Shown in pieces: positions 14,646 to 27,260 of a stretch of DNA of 41,609 bases. Both the position numbers and the translations under genes were made by a program. The number at the start of each line of letters is the position of its first letter. Within the stretch, counting starts at the first letter, position 1. The notes beneath the pieces were generated by a model. The model saw only the letters and a program-made list of their open reading frames with translations, did no database searches and was not told the origin of the DNA. This stretch comes from an uncultured Bacteroidales bacterium (GTDB lineage Bacteria > Bacteroidota > Bacteroidia > Bacteroidales > UBA932). The DNA lies in the NCBI GenBank assembly GCA_900319975.1, contig ONQP01000011.1, positions 1 through 41,609 of the forward strand. Direction: 5' to 3'.

Positions 14646-17198
14646 ATGGACAGTGAGGTTAAGAATCCTGAAGAAATCCAGGAAGAAGTGACAGGAATCA
14701 TAGAACCGGTCGAGATCGACCATGAGATGCGTACGGCCTACATCGACTACTCGATGTCCGTGATCGTATCCCGCGCCCTCCCGGACGCCCGGGACGGCCT
14801 CAAACCCGTACAGCGCCGTGTCCTTTTCGGCATGGATGGCCTGGGCCTGAACTATGGCGGACAGACCAAGAAATCAGCCCGTATCGTCGGTGAGGTGCTC
14901 GGTAAGTTCCACCCGCACGGCGACTCCAGCGTCTACGACGCCATGGCCCGCCTCGCGCAGCCGTGGAACCAGCGCTACCCCCTCGTCTACGGACAGGGCA
15001 ACTTCGGCTCGATGGACGGCGACCCCGTCGCCGCCATGCGATATACGGAAGCCAAGCTTGAGAAAATGACCGAGGACGTCCTCGCCGACATCGACAAGGA
15101 CACCGTCGACATGACGCTCAACTTCGACGACTCCCTGATGGAGCCGACCGTGCTCCCGACCAAGCTCCCGCTGCTGCTGCTCAACGGCTCCGCGGGTATC
15201 GCCGTCGGTATGGCCACCAACATGGCGCCGCACAACCTCGGCGAGGTCTGCGACGCGATCTGCGCCTACATCGACAACCCCGACATTACGACCGAGGAGC
15301 TGATGGAATATGTCCAGGGCCCGGACTTCCCGACCGGCGGCATCATCATGGGCCGCCAGGGCATCGTGGACGCCTACAACACCGGCCGCGGCCGCGTGGT
15401 GATCCGCGCCAAGACCGAGATCGAGGAGGGGGAGAACGGCCGCGAGACGATCGTCGTTACCGAGGTTCCTTATATGGTCAACAAGGCCGACATGCTCTCC
15501 CGCATCAGCGAAATGGTGCACGAGAAGAAGATTGAGGGCATCGCCGACATCCGTGAGCTCACCAACCGCGAGGGCATCCGCATCGAGTTCGTCGTCAAGA
15601 AGGACGCCAACGCCAACGTGGTGCTCAACACGCTCTTCAAGTATACTGCGCTGCAGAGCAGCTTCTCCATCAACAACGTGGCCCTCGTGGGCGGCCGTCC
15701 CCGGACGCTGACCCTCAAGGACATGCTGGGGACCTTCGTCGACTTCCGCCACGAAGTGGTGGTCCGCCGCACGAAGTTCGACCTGGACAAGGCCCTGAAG
15801 CGTGCACATATCTTGGAAGGCCTCCTGAAGGCGATCGACGTCATCGACGAGATCATCGCCATCATCCGCGCCTCCCGCAGCGTCGACGACGCCAAGGCGA
15901 CCTTGATGTCGACCTTCGACTTCGACGACATCCAGGCCGCCGCCATCGTGGAGATGCGTCTCCGCCAGCTCACCGGCTTGGAGAAGGACCGTCTGCAGGC
16001 CGAATACGACGAGCTCGAGCGCTTCATCGCCCGCTGCCGCGAGATCCTCGCCAGCGACGCCGAGCAGCTCGCCATCGTCAAGCAGGAATCCATGGACCTC
16101 AAGGCCCGCTACGGCGACGCCCGCCGCACGGAGATCACCCTCTCCGACGACGAATTCAACCCCGAGGACTTCTATGCCGACGAGGATGTCGTGATCACGA
16201 TCTCCCACCTCGGCTACATCAAGCGCACGGCCCTGACGGAGTTCCGCACCCAGGCCCGTGGCGGCGTGGGCAAGAAGGCCAGCGCCACGCGCGACGAGGA
16301 CTTCATCGAGCATATCTACGTGGCCAACATGCACTCCACGATGCTCTTCTTCACCGACCACGGCATGTGCTACCGTCTCAAGGTCTATGAGCTGCCGGAA
16401 GGCACCCGCACCTCCAAGGGCCGCGCGGTGCAGAACCTGCTCTCCATCGACCCGTCCGACAGCATCCGCACCTACCTCAACGTCCGCTCCATCGAGAATC
16501 CGGACTACACGGACAACCATTTCGTGATCCTCGTCACGAAGCGGGGCGTGGTCAAGAAGACCAACCTGACCGAATACTCCAACCGCCGCAGCCGCAACAA
16601 GGGCATCATCGCCATCAGCATCCGCGAGGGCGACGAGCTCCTCGACGCGCTGCTGACCGACGGCTCCCACGAGGTGATGGTCGCCGCCCGCAAGGGCCGC
16701 TGCTGCCGCTTCAACGAAGAGGAAGTGCGCGCCATCGGCCGTAGCGGATCGGGTGTCCGCGGCATCAATATCGACGATGACGACGAGGTGATCGGCGCCC
16801 TCTCCTTCAACCCGCAGGCGGAGGACTTCGCATCCCATACCATCCTGGTAGTCAGCGAGAACGGCTATGGCAAGCGCTCCGATCCGCAGGAGTACCGCCT
16901 GACCTCCCGCGGCGCCAAGGGCGTCAAGACGATCAACATCACGGACAAGACTGGCCCGCTTGTTGCAATTAAGAGCGTAACCGAGGAGAATGACCTGATG
17001 ATCATTACCAAGGCCGGGCTGACGATCCGGATGGCCGTTTCGGACATCAAGGTCGCAGGGCGCGCCACCCAGGGCGTGAGACTGATCAATATCCGGGAGG
17101 GAGATGCAATCGCCGCGGTGTCACCGGTCGCCAAGGCGGAGGAAGAGCTCCCGGAGGAAGCGCCGGAAGCGGAGCAGTCCGCAACTGAAACGGAATAG
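14646..17198 (+). CDS. gyrA: DNA gyrase subunit A
   Basis: An 850-residue type IIA topoisomerase subunit that cuts and rejoins DNA with GyrB to introduce negative supercoils. The quinolone-region segment [15 protein letters not shown] holds Ser94 and Asp98, equivalent to E. coli Ser83 and Asp87, so the usual target-resistance changes are absent. The catalytic tyrosine is Tyr133 in AAMRYTEA. The C-terminal beta-pinwheel carries a degenerate GyrA box, QARGGVG (consensus QRRGGKG), followed by blade repeats such as [19 protein letters not shown]. An acidic tail ([12 protein letters not shown]) ends the protein. The TPR gene follows 33 bases later without its own promoter. Confidence 0.96.
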   Translation: MDSEVKNPEEIQEEVTGIIEPVEIDHEMRTAYIDYSMSVIVSRALPDARDGLKPVQRRVLFGMDGLGLNYGGQTKKSARIVGEVLGKFHPHGDSSVYDAMARLAQPWNQRYPLVYGQGNFGSMDGDPVAAMRYTEAKLEKMTEDVLADIDKDTVDMTLNFDDSLMEPTVLPTKLPLLLLNGSAGIAVGMATNMAPHNLGEVCDAICAYIDNPDITTEELMEYVQGPDFPTGGIIMGRQGIVDAYNTGRGRVVIRAKTEIEEGENGRETIVVTEVPYMVNKADMLSRISEMVHEKKIEGIADIRELTNREGIRIEFVVKKDANANVVLNTLFKYTALQSSFSINNVALVGGRPRTLTLKDMLGTFVDFRHEVVVRRTKFDLDKALKRAHILEGLLKAIDVIDEIIAIIRASRSVDDAKATLMSTFDFDDIQAAAIVEMRLRQLTGLEKDRLQAEYDELERFIARCREILASDAEQLAIVKQESMDLKARYGDARRTEITLSDDEFNPEDFYADEDVVITISHLGYIKRTALTEFRTQARGGVGKKASATRDEDFIEHIYVANMHSTMLFFTDHGMCYRLKVYELPEGTRTSKGRAVQNLLSIDPSDSIRTYLNVRSIENPDYTDNHFVILVTKRGVVKKTNLTEYSNRRSRNKGIIAISIREGDELLDALLTDGSHEVMVAARKGRCCRFNEEEVRAIGRSGSGVRGINIDDDDEVIGALSFNPQAEDFASHTILVVSENGYGKRSDPQEYRLTSRGAKGVKTINITDKTGPLVAIKSVTEENDLMIITKAGLTIRMAVSDIKVAGRATQGVRLINIREGDAIAAVSPVAKAEEELPEEAPEAEQSATETE

Positions 17199-17231
17199 TA
17201 GTGGTACTAATTTATTAACACGTATAACCCA

Positions 17232-18539
17232 ATGAAAAAGATTTTCGCAATCCTTGCTATCGCTGCCGTTGTCGCAGTGAACGCACAGGCGCAGAACGCT
17301 GACATCGCCAAGGCGAAGGCCGCCCTCGAGAAGGCCCAGGCCGGCGTCGAGAATGCCAAGCAGAACACCAAGACCGCCACGTGGATCAAATACGCCGAGG
17401 CGCTGGTCAAGGCTTACGAGGCCCCGAAGGGCAACGCCTGGATCGGCATGACCGCCCAGGAACTCCAGGTTCTCTCCGCCAACGAGCGCCCGACCTCCGA
17501 GTCCCAGGTCGAGATCAACGGCCAGATGATGACCAAGCGTGTCTATGCCAACAAGAATCTCTATTTTGACGGAGCCGGCCAGCTTCGCGTGATCGAGGTC
17601 TCCGAGCCGGTCGACGCCGATGCGCTCGACAAGGCTGTCGCCGCTTACGCCAAGGCCGCCGAGCTGGATGTCAAGGGCCAGAAGACCAAGGACATCAAGA
17701 CCGCTCTCGAGTCCATCAACGGCAAGTATATGGACGATGCCTACGCCGCCTACAACCTGGGCGACGTCTCCAAGGCTTCCGTGCTCTTCGAGAAGGCCGC
17801 CAAGGCCGCCGGCACCGCTCCGCTGAGCCAGCTGGACACCAACGCCATCTACAACGCCGGCTTCACCGCCTGGCAGGCTGGCGAGTATGCCCGCGCCAAG
17901 GGCTTCTTCGAGGAAGGCATCGCCAACGGCTACTATGGTGAGGGCGGTGAGTCCTATGCCAAGCTCGCCGACATCGCCGACAAGCTCGGTGACAAGGAGG
18001 CTTCCAAGCAGTACCTGACCGAGGGTTCCCGGAAGTTCCCGGAGAGCCAGAGCCTGCTGATCGGCCTGATCAACTACTACATCAACAGCGGCGAGGATAC
18101 CGCCCAGCTCTTCAACCTCTTCGCCGAGGCCCAGAAGAACGAGCCGACCAACGCTTCCCTGTTCTATGTCGAGGGCAACGCCCGCAAGAAACTCGGCCAG
18201 TACGAAGAGGCCCTGACTGCCTACAACAAGGCCATCGAGGTCAACCCGAAATATGAGTGGGGTTACATCGGCAAGGGTATCCTCCTCTATGACCAGGCCG
18301 TCGAGATCGCCGAGAAGGCCAACAGCGAGTATGACGACGCCAAGTACAACGCCCTCCTCGGCGAGTTCGAGAAGTGCTACAAGGGCTGCGTCGAGCCGTT
18401 CGAGCAGGCTTTCGAGCTGGTTCAGGACAACGAAATCAAGGCCAGCCTCGCCGAGTACCTCAAGAACGTGTGCTTCCGTTTCCGCACCGATCCTGAGTTC
18501 CAGGCCAAGTACGAGAAGTACGAGAGCTTCGGCAAATAA
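17232..18539 (+). CDS. Exported tetratricopeptide-repeat protein
   Basis: A 435-residue protein with a signal peptide (MKKIFAILAIAAVVAVNAQAQ, cleavage near 21) and no lipobox, so probably periplasmic. TPR-like helix pairs run through much of it. The clearest canonical unit is about residues 305-345 (SLFYVEGNARKKLGQYEEAL, then TAYNKAIEVNPKYEWGYIG); earlier ones include AIYNAGFTAWQAGEYARAKG. Such repeats mediate protein contacts. The gene lies after gyrA in the same direction with no visible promoter between, an arrangement I recall from other Bacteroidota. Partner unknown. Confidence 0.85.
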   Translation: MKKIFAILAIAAVVAVNAQAQNADIAKAKAALEKAQAGVENAKQNTKTATWIKYAEALVKAYEAPKGNAWIGMTAQELQVLSANERPTSESQVEINGQMMTKRVYANKNLYFDGAGQLRVIEVSEPVDADALDKAVAAYAKAAELDVKGQKTKDIKTALESINGKYMDDAYAAYNLGDVSKASVLFEKAAKAAGTAPLSQLDTNAIYNAGFTAWQAGEYARAKGFFEEGIANGYYGEGGESYAKLADIADKLGDKEASKQYLTEGSRKFPESQSLLIGLINYYINSGEDTAQLFNLFAEAQKNEPTNASLFYVEGNARKKLGQYEEALTAYNKAIEVNPKYEWGYIGKGILLYDQAVEIAEKANSEYDDAKYNALLGEFEKCYKGCVEPFEQAFELVQDNEIKASLAEYLKNVCFRFRTDPEFQAKYEKYESFGK

Positions 18540-18545
18540 TCCGGA

Positions 18546-19664
18546 TTAATCTTCGATACCGCACGTGTTCTTGACACGCTGCCAGGTCTCGATCATATTA
18601 TCGAAATCAGATGGAGTGAGCCAGTCGCTGCGGCGGCTGGCCCATTCTTTTACAAACAGGCTGGCATAGCTGTCCGGCAGCAGGCGCTCCGGCAGGGTGC
18701 ACCACAGGAATTTGAGCTCCGGCTCCAGCATCCGCTTCTCGCCCGTGACCGGGTCGCAGACGAAGCGGAGCGTGGCTGCGAGGCCCAGCCGCGAATTGAT
18801 GATGCTCATGTTGGAGATGGCGTTGCCGAGCGAATAGATGACCGGCACGCCCTTGATGTGCGTCGTGTCCTGCACGACGTGCGGATGGCCTCCGACGATG
18901 ACGTCGACTCCCTTGGAGACAAGCCACCTGGCCCAGGAATCCTGCGTGGCGTCGTGGATCAGCTGGTATTCCGTGCCCCAGTGGGGCAGGGCGACGACGA
19001 AGTCCGCCCCCTTCTTGCGCGCGGTCTTGATGGCCGCTTCCACCTCATCCTTCCGCATATAGTTGACCTTCGGCCACTCCGTGTCGGGGCCCGTGTTGGT
19101 CCCGTAGGTGAAGCTGACCAGCGCGATCTTCAGCCCGCGGCGCGACAGCATCAGCGGGTAGGTCTCCTCCAGCTCCTTGGGGTCGCGCGCCGCGCCGGTC
19201 TGGCGGACGCCGATCGAGTCGCGGATCCTGGCGTAGACGTCCAGCGTGCGCTGCAGGCCGCGCGAACCGCGGTCGAGGACGTGGTTGTTGCCCGTCAGGA
19301 AAACGTCGATCCCGCAGTCTTTTCCAGCATACCACGCATAATAGTCCGGCGTAGAGAACGCCGGGTAGCCGGCATAGGGCTCCCCGCCCAGCGGAAACTC
19401 CATGTTCGCCACGGCGAAATCCGCCGCACGCAGGGTGGGCGCGAGCCGTTCCATGAAGGTCCGGTGGTCACGCACGAGCTGCTTGGCGTGCATCATCACG
19501 TCGCCGATGACGACCACGCTCACGGTATCGGGGGCGTTGAGCGCGGCTTTCGGGAACGGGATTTGATATTGATCGGAGAACCACTGTGCAGAAGGCTGTT
19601 GCGCGTGCAGTGCTGCCGTGCAGACAAGCGGGAGAAGAAGCGTAAGAAGGTGGGTCGTTTTCAT
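18546..19664 (-). CDS. CapA family (PGA_cap) metallophosphoesterase-like protein
   Basis: A 372-residue exported protein (signal peptide MKTTHLLTLLLPLVCTAALHA). Metal-binding motifs of the calcineurin-like CapA fold are all present: VVIGDVMMH, VANMEFPLGG, LTGNNHVLDRG, VALPHWGTEY, VGGHPHVVQ and YSLGNAI. The family is named for poly-gamma-glutamate capsule formation, but no capB or capC gene is nearby, so a capsule role is not supported; it may be a periplasmic phosphoesterase. ATG 19664 is preferred to an in-frame TTG at 19676, because the TTG is part of the -7 promoter element (19674-19681). Confidence 0.85.
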   Translation of the reverse strand: MKTTHLLTLLLPLVCTAALHAQQPSAQWFSDQYQIPFPKAALNAPDTVSVVVIGDVMMHAKQLVRDHRTFMERLAPTLRAADFAVANMEFPLGGEPYAGYPAFSTPDYYAWYAGKDCGIDVFLTGNNHVLDRGSRGLQRTLDVYARIRDSIGVRQTGAARDPKELEETYPLMLSRRGLKIALVSFTYGTNTGPDTEWPKVNYMRKDEVEAAIKTARKKGADFVVALPHWGTEYQLIHDATQDSWARWLVSKGVDVIVGGHPHVVQDTTHIKGVPVIYSLGNAISNMSIINSRLGLAATLRFVCDPVTGEKRMLEPELKFLWCTLPERLLPDSYASLFVKEWASRRSDWLTPSDFDNMIETWQRVKNTCGIED

Positions 19665-19668
19665 AAAA

Positions 19669-19699
19669 TTGTGCAAATATAAGACTTTTTGTATTTTTG
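19669..19699 (+). promoter_or_regulatory. Bacteroides-type promoter for the SPOR-leuS-yitT operon
   Basis: TTG (19669-19671), a 20-base spacer and TATTTTTG (19692-19699) match the -33/-7 consensus, ten bases before the ATG at 19710. Confidence 0.6.
19674..19681 (-). promoter_or_regulatory. Promoter -7 element for the CapA-like gene
   Basis: On the minus strand TATATTTG lies nine bases before ATG 19664. It is interleaved with the divergent promoter, so the two genes probably compete for polymerase. Confidence 0.45.
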
Positions 19700-19709
19700 T
19701 AAGTTAATT

Positions 19710-20249
19710 ATGAGAAAAGCAATTGTCATCGCGGCCGTGGCCGCATCTGTCTGTCTGCTGGGGGGATGTGATTTCATCCGGACCCTGGCGGGACGCCCCG
19801 TTTCGCACGAAATCGAGGCCAAGCGCGAGATGATCGAGCAGCAGGCTGCCGACGTCGAGCGCAAGAAGGATTCGCTCGAAAGGGTCGCGTCCCAGGAGCG
19901 GGAGCGCATCCGCAAATGGGTGACCGACTCCCTGGCCCTGGAGGACTCGCTGCGTCGCAGCGGGGACGATGTCGTCAAGTCCTCGGAGCGTATGGGCGTC
20001 AGCAGCGCTGCGCTGACCTCCCGCTACTACGTGATGATCGGTGCTTTCAGCAGCTCCGCCAACGCCGCCCGCCAGGCGGCCCGGGCTGAGAAAGCCGGTT
20101 ACAATGCTACGGTGATTCCGCTCAAGAACGGAATCTCGGCGGTCGGCGTCTGCGCGACCAACAGCCTGACCGAGGTCTGCAATGCGCTCAAGAAGGTCCG
20201 TCAGGAGCCTTTCTGCCCTGCCGACGCCTGGATCCTCAAGAACGACTAG
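19710..20249 (+). CDS. SPOR-domain lipoprotein
   Basis: A 179-residue lipoprotein. The signal peptide ends in lipobox LLGGC (Cys20). A charged, probably coiled-coil region (about 33-90, rich in Glu, Arg, Lys) links to a C-terminal SPOR domain (about 108-178, starting SRYYVMIGAFSSSANAARQA). SPOR domains bind denuded peptidoglycan strands, often at the division site. The lipid anchor and the coiled coil would let it bridge membrane and wall. It is the first gene of a five-gene run; the M28/TonB-C gene begins three bases after its stop. The frame is open above ATG 19710, but those codons lie in the promoter. Confidence 0.87.
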   Translation: MRKAIVIAAVAASVCLLGGCDFIRTLAGRPVSHEIEAKREMIEQQAADVERKKDSLERVASQERERIRKWVTDSLALEDSLRRSGDDVVKSSERMGVSSAALTSRYYVMIGAFSSSANAARQAARAEKAGYNATVIPLKNGISAVGVCATNSLTEVCNALKKVRQEPFCPADAWILKND

Positions 20250-20252
20250 GCC

Positions 20253-21578
20253 ATGCGTAGGGTCCTTGCCTGCCTGTTGCTTCTGTCCCTGTCCCTGGGG
20301 GCGTCGGCCCAGTACCGGCCGTTCACCGGAGGGATGGAGGACAGCGAAGCCGTGGCAGCCTTGAAAGAACACGTCGGCTACCTCTCTTCCGCCGCCCGCG
20401 AAGGCCGCAAGGCCGGCTCGGAGGGGGAGCGGGAGGCCGCTGTCTACGTCTCGGAGGTGCTTGCCTCCTATGGCGTGGAGGTCTTCAGCGGGGACGGAGG
20501 CGATCCCTTCGGCCTCAAGCAGGAGGCGGGTGACACCCTGACCTCCCGCAACGTCCTTGGTTGCATCACCGGCTACGATCCCGTCCTGCGCGACCACTAC
20601 ATCGTGGTCGGCGCGCGCCTGGACAATCTCGGCCGGATGACTTACCGGAAGGAAGACGAGACCCGCGAGCGCGTCTACTACGGCGCCAACGGCAATGCCT
20701 CCGGCCTGGCCCTGCTCCTGGAGCTCGCCCGGATGCTCTCCAACAACAGCGTGCTGCTCAAGCGCACCGTCATCTTCGCCGCCTTCGGCGCCTCGATGGA
20801 GTCCGGCGCGGGTGCCTGGTACTTCCTCAACCGTTCCTTCTCCGGGACGGACCACATCGACGCGATGATCAACCTCGACATGCTCGGCACGGGTTCCAAC
20901 GGCTTCTACGCCTTCACGGCGTCCAACCCCGACCTGAACGACCTGGTCGGGCAGGTGAACGCCACCCTGCAGCCGGTCACCCCGGAAGTGGTGGCCCGGG
21001 AGCCGTTCGGCTCCGACAACCGGATCTTCTACGACAGCGAGATCCCGTCCGTGCTGTTTACCACCGGGATGTATCCCGAATACAATACCGACCGTGACGT
21101 CGCCTCCATCCTCGAATACGAGGGGATGGAGCGCGAGCTCGAATACCTCTACAACTTCACCTTGGCCCTGACCAACGGCCGCCGGCCGGATTTCCGCCGC
21201 GAGAAGGCGGCGGAGAGCGCGCCCGTCGAGGGCGTCGTGTCGTACTTCGACTGCGACGTGAAGCCGTCGTTCTTCCGCTCCAGCGATCCCGCCGAATTCC
21301 TCCGGCGCTGGGTCTACACCTATCTCCGCTATCCGCAGGATGCGGTCGACGAGGGGGTGCAGGGCCGCGTGCTTGTGGATTTCGTCATCGACGAGCGGGG
21401 CAAGGTAGGCAATGTCAAGGTGGCCCGTGGCGTGGACCCGCGCCTGGACAGCGAAGCCGTCCGCGTGGTCGCCGCGTCGCCGGACTGGAAGCCGGGCATG
21501 TTGCGGGGCAAGAAAGTGAAGACCGCGATGTCGGTCTATGTCGAATTCCGATTGGAGAAGAGAAAGAAGAAAAGATAG
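20253..21578 (+). CDS. Degenerate M28 peptidase domain fused to a TonB C-terminal domain
   Basis: A 441-residue exported protein (signal peptide [20 protein letters not shown]). Residues about 35-305 have the M28 aminopeptidase fold text ([72 protein letters not shown]). However, the metal ligands of the family are changed: the first His is Arg122, the bridging Asp is Gly147, the catalytic Glu and neighbouring ligand Glu are Ser181-Met182, and the last His is Asn278; only Asp209 remains. Activity is therefore unlikely. Residues about 353-433 form a TonB C-terminal domain ([38 protein letters not shown]). It probably acts as a periplasmic binding or scaffold protein. Confidence 0.85.
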   Translation: MRRVLACLLLLSLSLGASAQYRPFTGGMEDSEAVAALKEHVGYLSSAAREGRKAGSEGEREAAVYVSEVLASYGVEVFSGDGGDPFGLKQEAGDTLTSRNVLGCITGYDPVLRDHYIVVGARLDNLGRMTYRKEDETRERVYYGANGNASGLALLLELARMLSNNSVLLKRTVIFAAFGASMESGAGAWYFLNRSFSGTDHIDAMINLDMLGTGSNGFYAFTASNPDLNDLVGQVNATLQPVTPEVVAREPFGSDNRIFYDSEIPSVLFTTGMYPEYNTDRDVASILEYEGMERELEYLYNFTLALTNGRRPDFRREKAAESAPVEGVVSYFDCDVKPSFFRSSDPAEFLRRWVYTYLRYPQDAVDEGVQGRVLVDFVIDERGKVGNVKVARGVDPRLDSEAVRVVAASPDWKPGMLRGKKVKTAMSVYVEFRLEKRKKKR

Positions 21579-21579
21579 T

Positions 21580-24311
<2,732 letters not shown>

Positions 24312-24315
<4 letters not shown>

Positions 24316-25238
24316 TCCACAACAAAGTCCTTCGCGTCCTCTGGGAATATGTCGTCCTGACGCTGGCGTGCTTCATCTTCGCCGCGGCGTGGGAGGCGTT
24401 CATGATCCCGAACGGGATGTCCGCCGGCGGCATGATGGGCCTCTGTACCGTCATCCAGTACGCCACGGGCCTTCCGGCGCAGTATACCTACATCGCCATC
24501 AACGCGCTCCTGATCATCGTGGCCGTGATGGCCATGGGCATCGGCTTCGGATTCAAGACCATCTGGTGCATCATCGTGTCCAGTGTGGTCATGGACCTGG
24601 TCGCCCGGGTGCCCGCGCTCCACGCGATCCCCGGCGAGTTCTTCTTCATGGAAGAGCGGCTGCTGATCCCGGTCGTGGCGGGCGTGTTCGAGGCGGTCGG
24701 ACTGGGGCTCGTGCTCCGCTATGGCGGCAGCACGGGTGGCACGGACATCATCGCCGTGATGATCAACAAATACTGGCCCATCTCGCTGAGTACGGTGTTC
24801 CTGGTCTCGGATGTCGTCATCTGCGGCCTGCTGCTGCTCCTGCCGGAGAAGAACTTCTCCGACATGTGCTACGGCCTGACGGAGGTGGTCATCTTCTCGA
24901 TGGTCATCGAGCTGGTGGTGGGCGGCAAGCGCTCGTCCTACCAGCTGCTGGTCTTCTCCGAGCACTACGACCGGATCGCCGACCACATCATCCACAAGAT
25001 GGACCGTGGCGTGACCGTCCTCAAGGCGCAGGGCTGGTACACCAAGAGCGATAAAAACGTCCTCCTGATCCTGATCAACCAGGCACAGATGTCCGAGTTG
25101 TCCAAGGTCATCAAGGACATCGACCCGCGGGCCTTCATGTCGATCTCCCCGACCCGCAGCGTCTATGGCGAAGGCTTCGAGGAGATCAAGACGGGCGTAC
25201 GCCTGAAAAAGAAAAAGACTAACCATGACGCTTCTTAA
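24312..25238 (+). CDS. YitT family membrane protein (first of two)
   Basis: A 308-residue protein with the YitT/DUF161 membrane domain (five or six hydrophobic helices over about 10-200) and a C-terminal cytosolic DUF2179 domain (about 215-300, beginning [17 protein letters not shown]). The family signature [11 protein letters not shown] is present after the fourth helix. Transport substrate is unknown for the family. The ATG overlaps the leuS stop (ATGA), and the start of the second yitT copy overlaps this gene by 14 bases. The basic end [10 protein letters not shown] is encoded in the overlap region. Confidence 0.87.
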
Positions 25239-26163
25239 AAAGAATGCCTGGACCTGGGTGAAGGAATACACCCTGATCACCGTCGGCGTGCTGCTGTACG
25301 TGATGGGGTGGATTATCTTCCTGGTCCCGAACAACATGATCGGCGGCGGCGTGACGGGTCTCGGTTCCATCGTCCAGTATGCGACGGGCGGTGTGATCAA
25401 GATCGGTTATACCTACTTCGTCGTCAACGCGGGCCTGCTCGTCGCGGCCCTCTTTACCCTGGGCCGCTCCTTCGGCGCCAAGTCGATTTATGCCATCCTG
25501 CTGACTTCCGTCGCCCTCAACGTCGGACAGGGCCTGATCCCGCAGGAGATCATCAACCTCCTCGCCCTGGACAACGGCAAGCTGATGTGTACCATCATGG
25601 GCGGCATCATGGTGGGTGTCGGCATCGGCATGTCCATCTCGCAGGGCGGCAGTACGGGCGGCACCGACATCATCGCCCTGATCGTCAACAAATACCGCAA
25701 CGTCTCGCCGGGCCGGATGATCCTCATCCTGGATGCCGTCATCATCCTGTCCTCGCTGTTCGTCCCGTCCTACGTGGCCGAAGGCGTGCTGATGCCCTGG
25801 CCGGACAAGATCACGACCGTGGTCTACGGTTTCATCCTGATCACGATCGTCAGCACGGTGCTGGACCTCTACCTGTCCGGTTCCCGCCAGTCCGTGCAGA
25901 TCTTCATCCTGTCGCAGAAGTATGCCCAGATTGCCGACGCCATCACGACCGACCTGCACCGCGGCGTGACCGTGCTCAACGGCAAGGGCTGGTATACCAA
26001 GCACGACACCGAGGTCGTGATGGTGATCACCCGCAAGACCGACCTGAACGTCTTCCTGAAGTACATCACGGCCATCGATCCCAACGCTTTCGTGTCCGTC
26101 TCGTCGGTCACGGGCGTGTACGGAAAGGGTTTCGACAAATTCAAAACGGGAAACAAGAAATAA
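25225..26163 (+). CDS. YitT family membrane protein (second of two)
   Basis: A 312-residue paralogue of the preceding gene with the same layout: DUF161 membrane domain, signature [17 protein letters not shown], then DUF2179 (about 220-305, from VQIFILSQKYAQIADAI). The two differ widely in sequence, so the duplication is old and the pair may work as a heteromer (inference). It overlaps the first copy by 14 bases and closes the five-gene run that starts at 19710. A terminator lies 46 bases downstream. Confidence 0.87.
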   Translation: MTLLKKNAWTWVKEYTLITVGVLLYVMGWIIFLVPNNMIGGGVTGLGSIVQYATGGVIKIGYTYFVVNAGLLVAALFTLGRSFGAKSIYAILLTSVALNVGQGLIPQEIINLLALDNGKLMCTIMGGIMVGVGIGMSISQGGSTGGTDIIALIVNKYRNVSPGRMILILDAVIILSSLFVPSYVAEGVLMPWPDKITTVVYGFILITIVSTVLDLYLSGSRQSVQIFILSQKYAQIADAITTDLHRGVTVLNGKGWYTKHDTEVVMVITRKTDLNVFLKYITAIDPNAFVSVSSVTGVYGKGFDKFKTGNKK

Positions 26164-26196
26164 TCCCGAATCGGAAATCACATTTTCATAATGTTA

Positions 26197-26234
26197 CCCC
26201 CGGATTGACCCCCGTCTTTCCGGGGGCCTTTTTT
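26197..26234 (+). terminator. Terminator after the yitT pair, with two alternative stems
   Basis: CGGGGG (26221-26226) can pair with CCCCCG at 26209-26214 (six-base loop), or CCGGGGG (26220-26226) with CCCCCGG at 26197-26203. A run of six T follows. The T-run merges into the next promoter element at 26234. Confidence 0.75.
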
Positions 26235-26241
26235 ACATTTG
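26234..26241 (+). promoter_or_regulatory. Promoter -7 element for the AraC-type regulator
   Basis: TACATTTG lies 32 bases before the ATG at 26274 and shares its first base with the T-run of the preceding terminator. No good -33 match. Confidence 0.4.
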
Positions 26242-26273
26242 CACGTACCTAAAACATGTGTCTGACCTGAACC

Positions 26274-27260
26274 ATGAAACGTAAACCTATCCTCTCTTTC
26301 TACCAATGCGTATGCATCCTGTCGGTATTCTGTCTGTTTTTCCCGCCGGTCGCGCGGCTGCTGTCGGCCGGCGCGCCGGGCGGGCTGGATGAACTGCCCG
26401 TCGGCTTCCTGTCCGGCAGCACCGTGCTCCTTCTTCTCCCCGTTGTGGACGAATATGTCACCGTCTCGCTCTATTATGCGCTCGCTGCGGCGGGCGTGTG
26501 CGTAGGCGGGGTGCTGGCCGGCGTCACGGCCATGGCCTGGCTGCCGGGCATGCTGGCCGTCCACGGCGCGTGCCTGGTGCGGCGCTGCCGGATCCGGCAT
26601 ATGCAACTGCAGCCGCTCTTCAAGAATATGGCGGTCTGGTACAACGTGGAGAGCCACGCGCGCTTCATCTATTCGCTGGCGCTCTATCTGCTGGTCGCGT
26701 CGATGGCCGGGGTGAGCGCGCTGCCCTGGCTGAAGTGGGTGCTGCTCCCGCTGACCTGCGCGCTCTACGCGGTGCTGCTGATGCGCGTGCGCACCGGCCG
26801 CACCTGCTTCCTGCGCCCTTCGCGCGAGCAGGAGATCAAGGACCTGATCCGGGGCAATCTCCGTACGCCGCCGGCACAGGCCGGCCCCAAGACGGACGAG
26901 CTGACCCGGATGACGCGTCTCTACGAGCGCGTGGTGTCGCTGATGGAGCAGAAGCTGCCGTTCCTGGACGAAGAATTCAGCCTGGACGACCTGGCGGGGG
27001 CGGTCTTTACCAACCGGGGCTATCTGTCCCGGACGATCAACGTCCTGTCCGGACGCAACTTCAGCCAGTTCGTCAATTACTTCCGCGTGCGCTACGGGGT
27101 GGAGCTGATCCGCAAGGATCCGCGCCTGCGGCTGATCAACGTGGCGCAGATGTGCGGCTTCCACTCGAGCCCCTCGTTCAATGCGGCCTTCAAGGTGAAT
27201 ATGGGGGAGACGCCGTCCGCTTTCCTGGAGCGGCTGCGCAGCGAGCGATTCGCTAAATAA
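26274..27260 (+). CDS. Membrane-anchored AraC-family regulator
   Basis: A 328-residue protein with several hydrophobic segments in the first half (about 8-32, 44-60, 66-98, 130-150 and 152-172) and a C-terminal AraC-type double helix-turn-helix (about 228-322). The first HTH is FSLDDLAGAVFTNRGYLSRT, and the second includes LINVAQMCGFHSSPSFNAAF with the family's usual GF..S..F pattern. A membrane sensor joined to an AraC domain without receiver domain occurs in several Bacteroidota regulators. It lies 356 bases upstream of the SusC/SusD cluster in the same direction and is the obvious candidate regulator, although that link is only positional. Confidence 0.85.
   Translation: MKRKPILSFYQCVCILSVFCLFFPPVARLLSAGAPGGLDELPVGFLSGSTVLLLLPVVDEYVTVSLYYALAAAGVCVGGVLAGVTAMAWLPGMLAVHGACLVRRCRIRHMQLQPLFKNMAVWYNVESHARFIYSLALYLLVASMAGVSALPWLKWVLLPLTCALYAVLLMRVRTGRTCFLRPSREQEIKDLIRGNLRTPPAQAGPKTDELTRMTRLYERVVSLMEQKLPFLDEEFSLDDLAGAVFTNRGYLSRTINVLSGRNFSQFVNYFRVRYGVELIRKDPRLRLINVAQMCGFHSSPSFNAAFKVNMGETPSAFLERLRSERFAK

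Noticed and set aside
14646-17198. ParC instead of GyrA
   Set aside because: A degenerate but recognisable GyrA box (QARGGVG) and a full six-blade C-terminal part favour GyrA, and the neighbouring TPR gene is usual for gyrA in this phylum.
18546-19664. Capsule biosynthesis locus
   Set aside because: Only the CapA-like gene is present; no capB, capC or ligase genes adjoin, so a poly-glutamate capsule is not supported.
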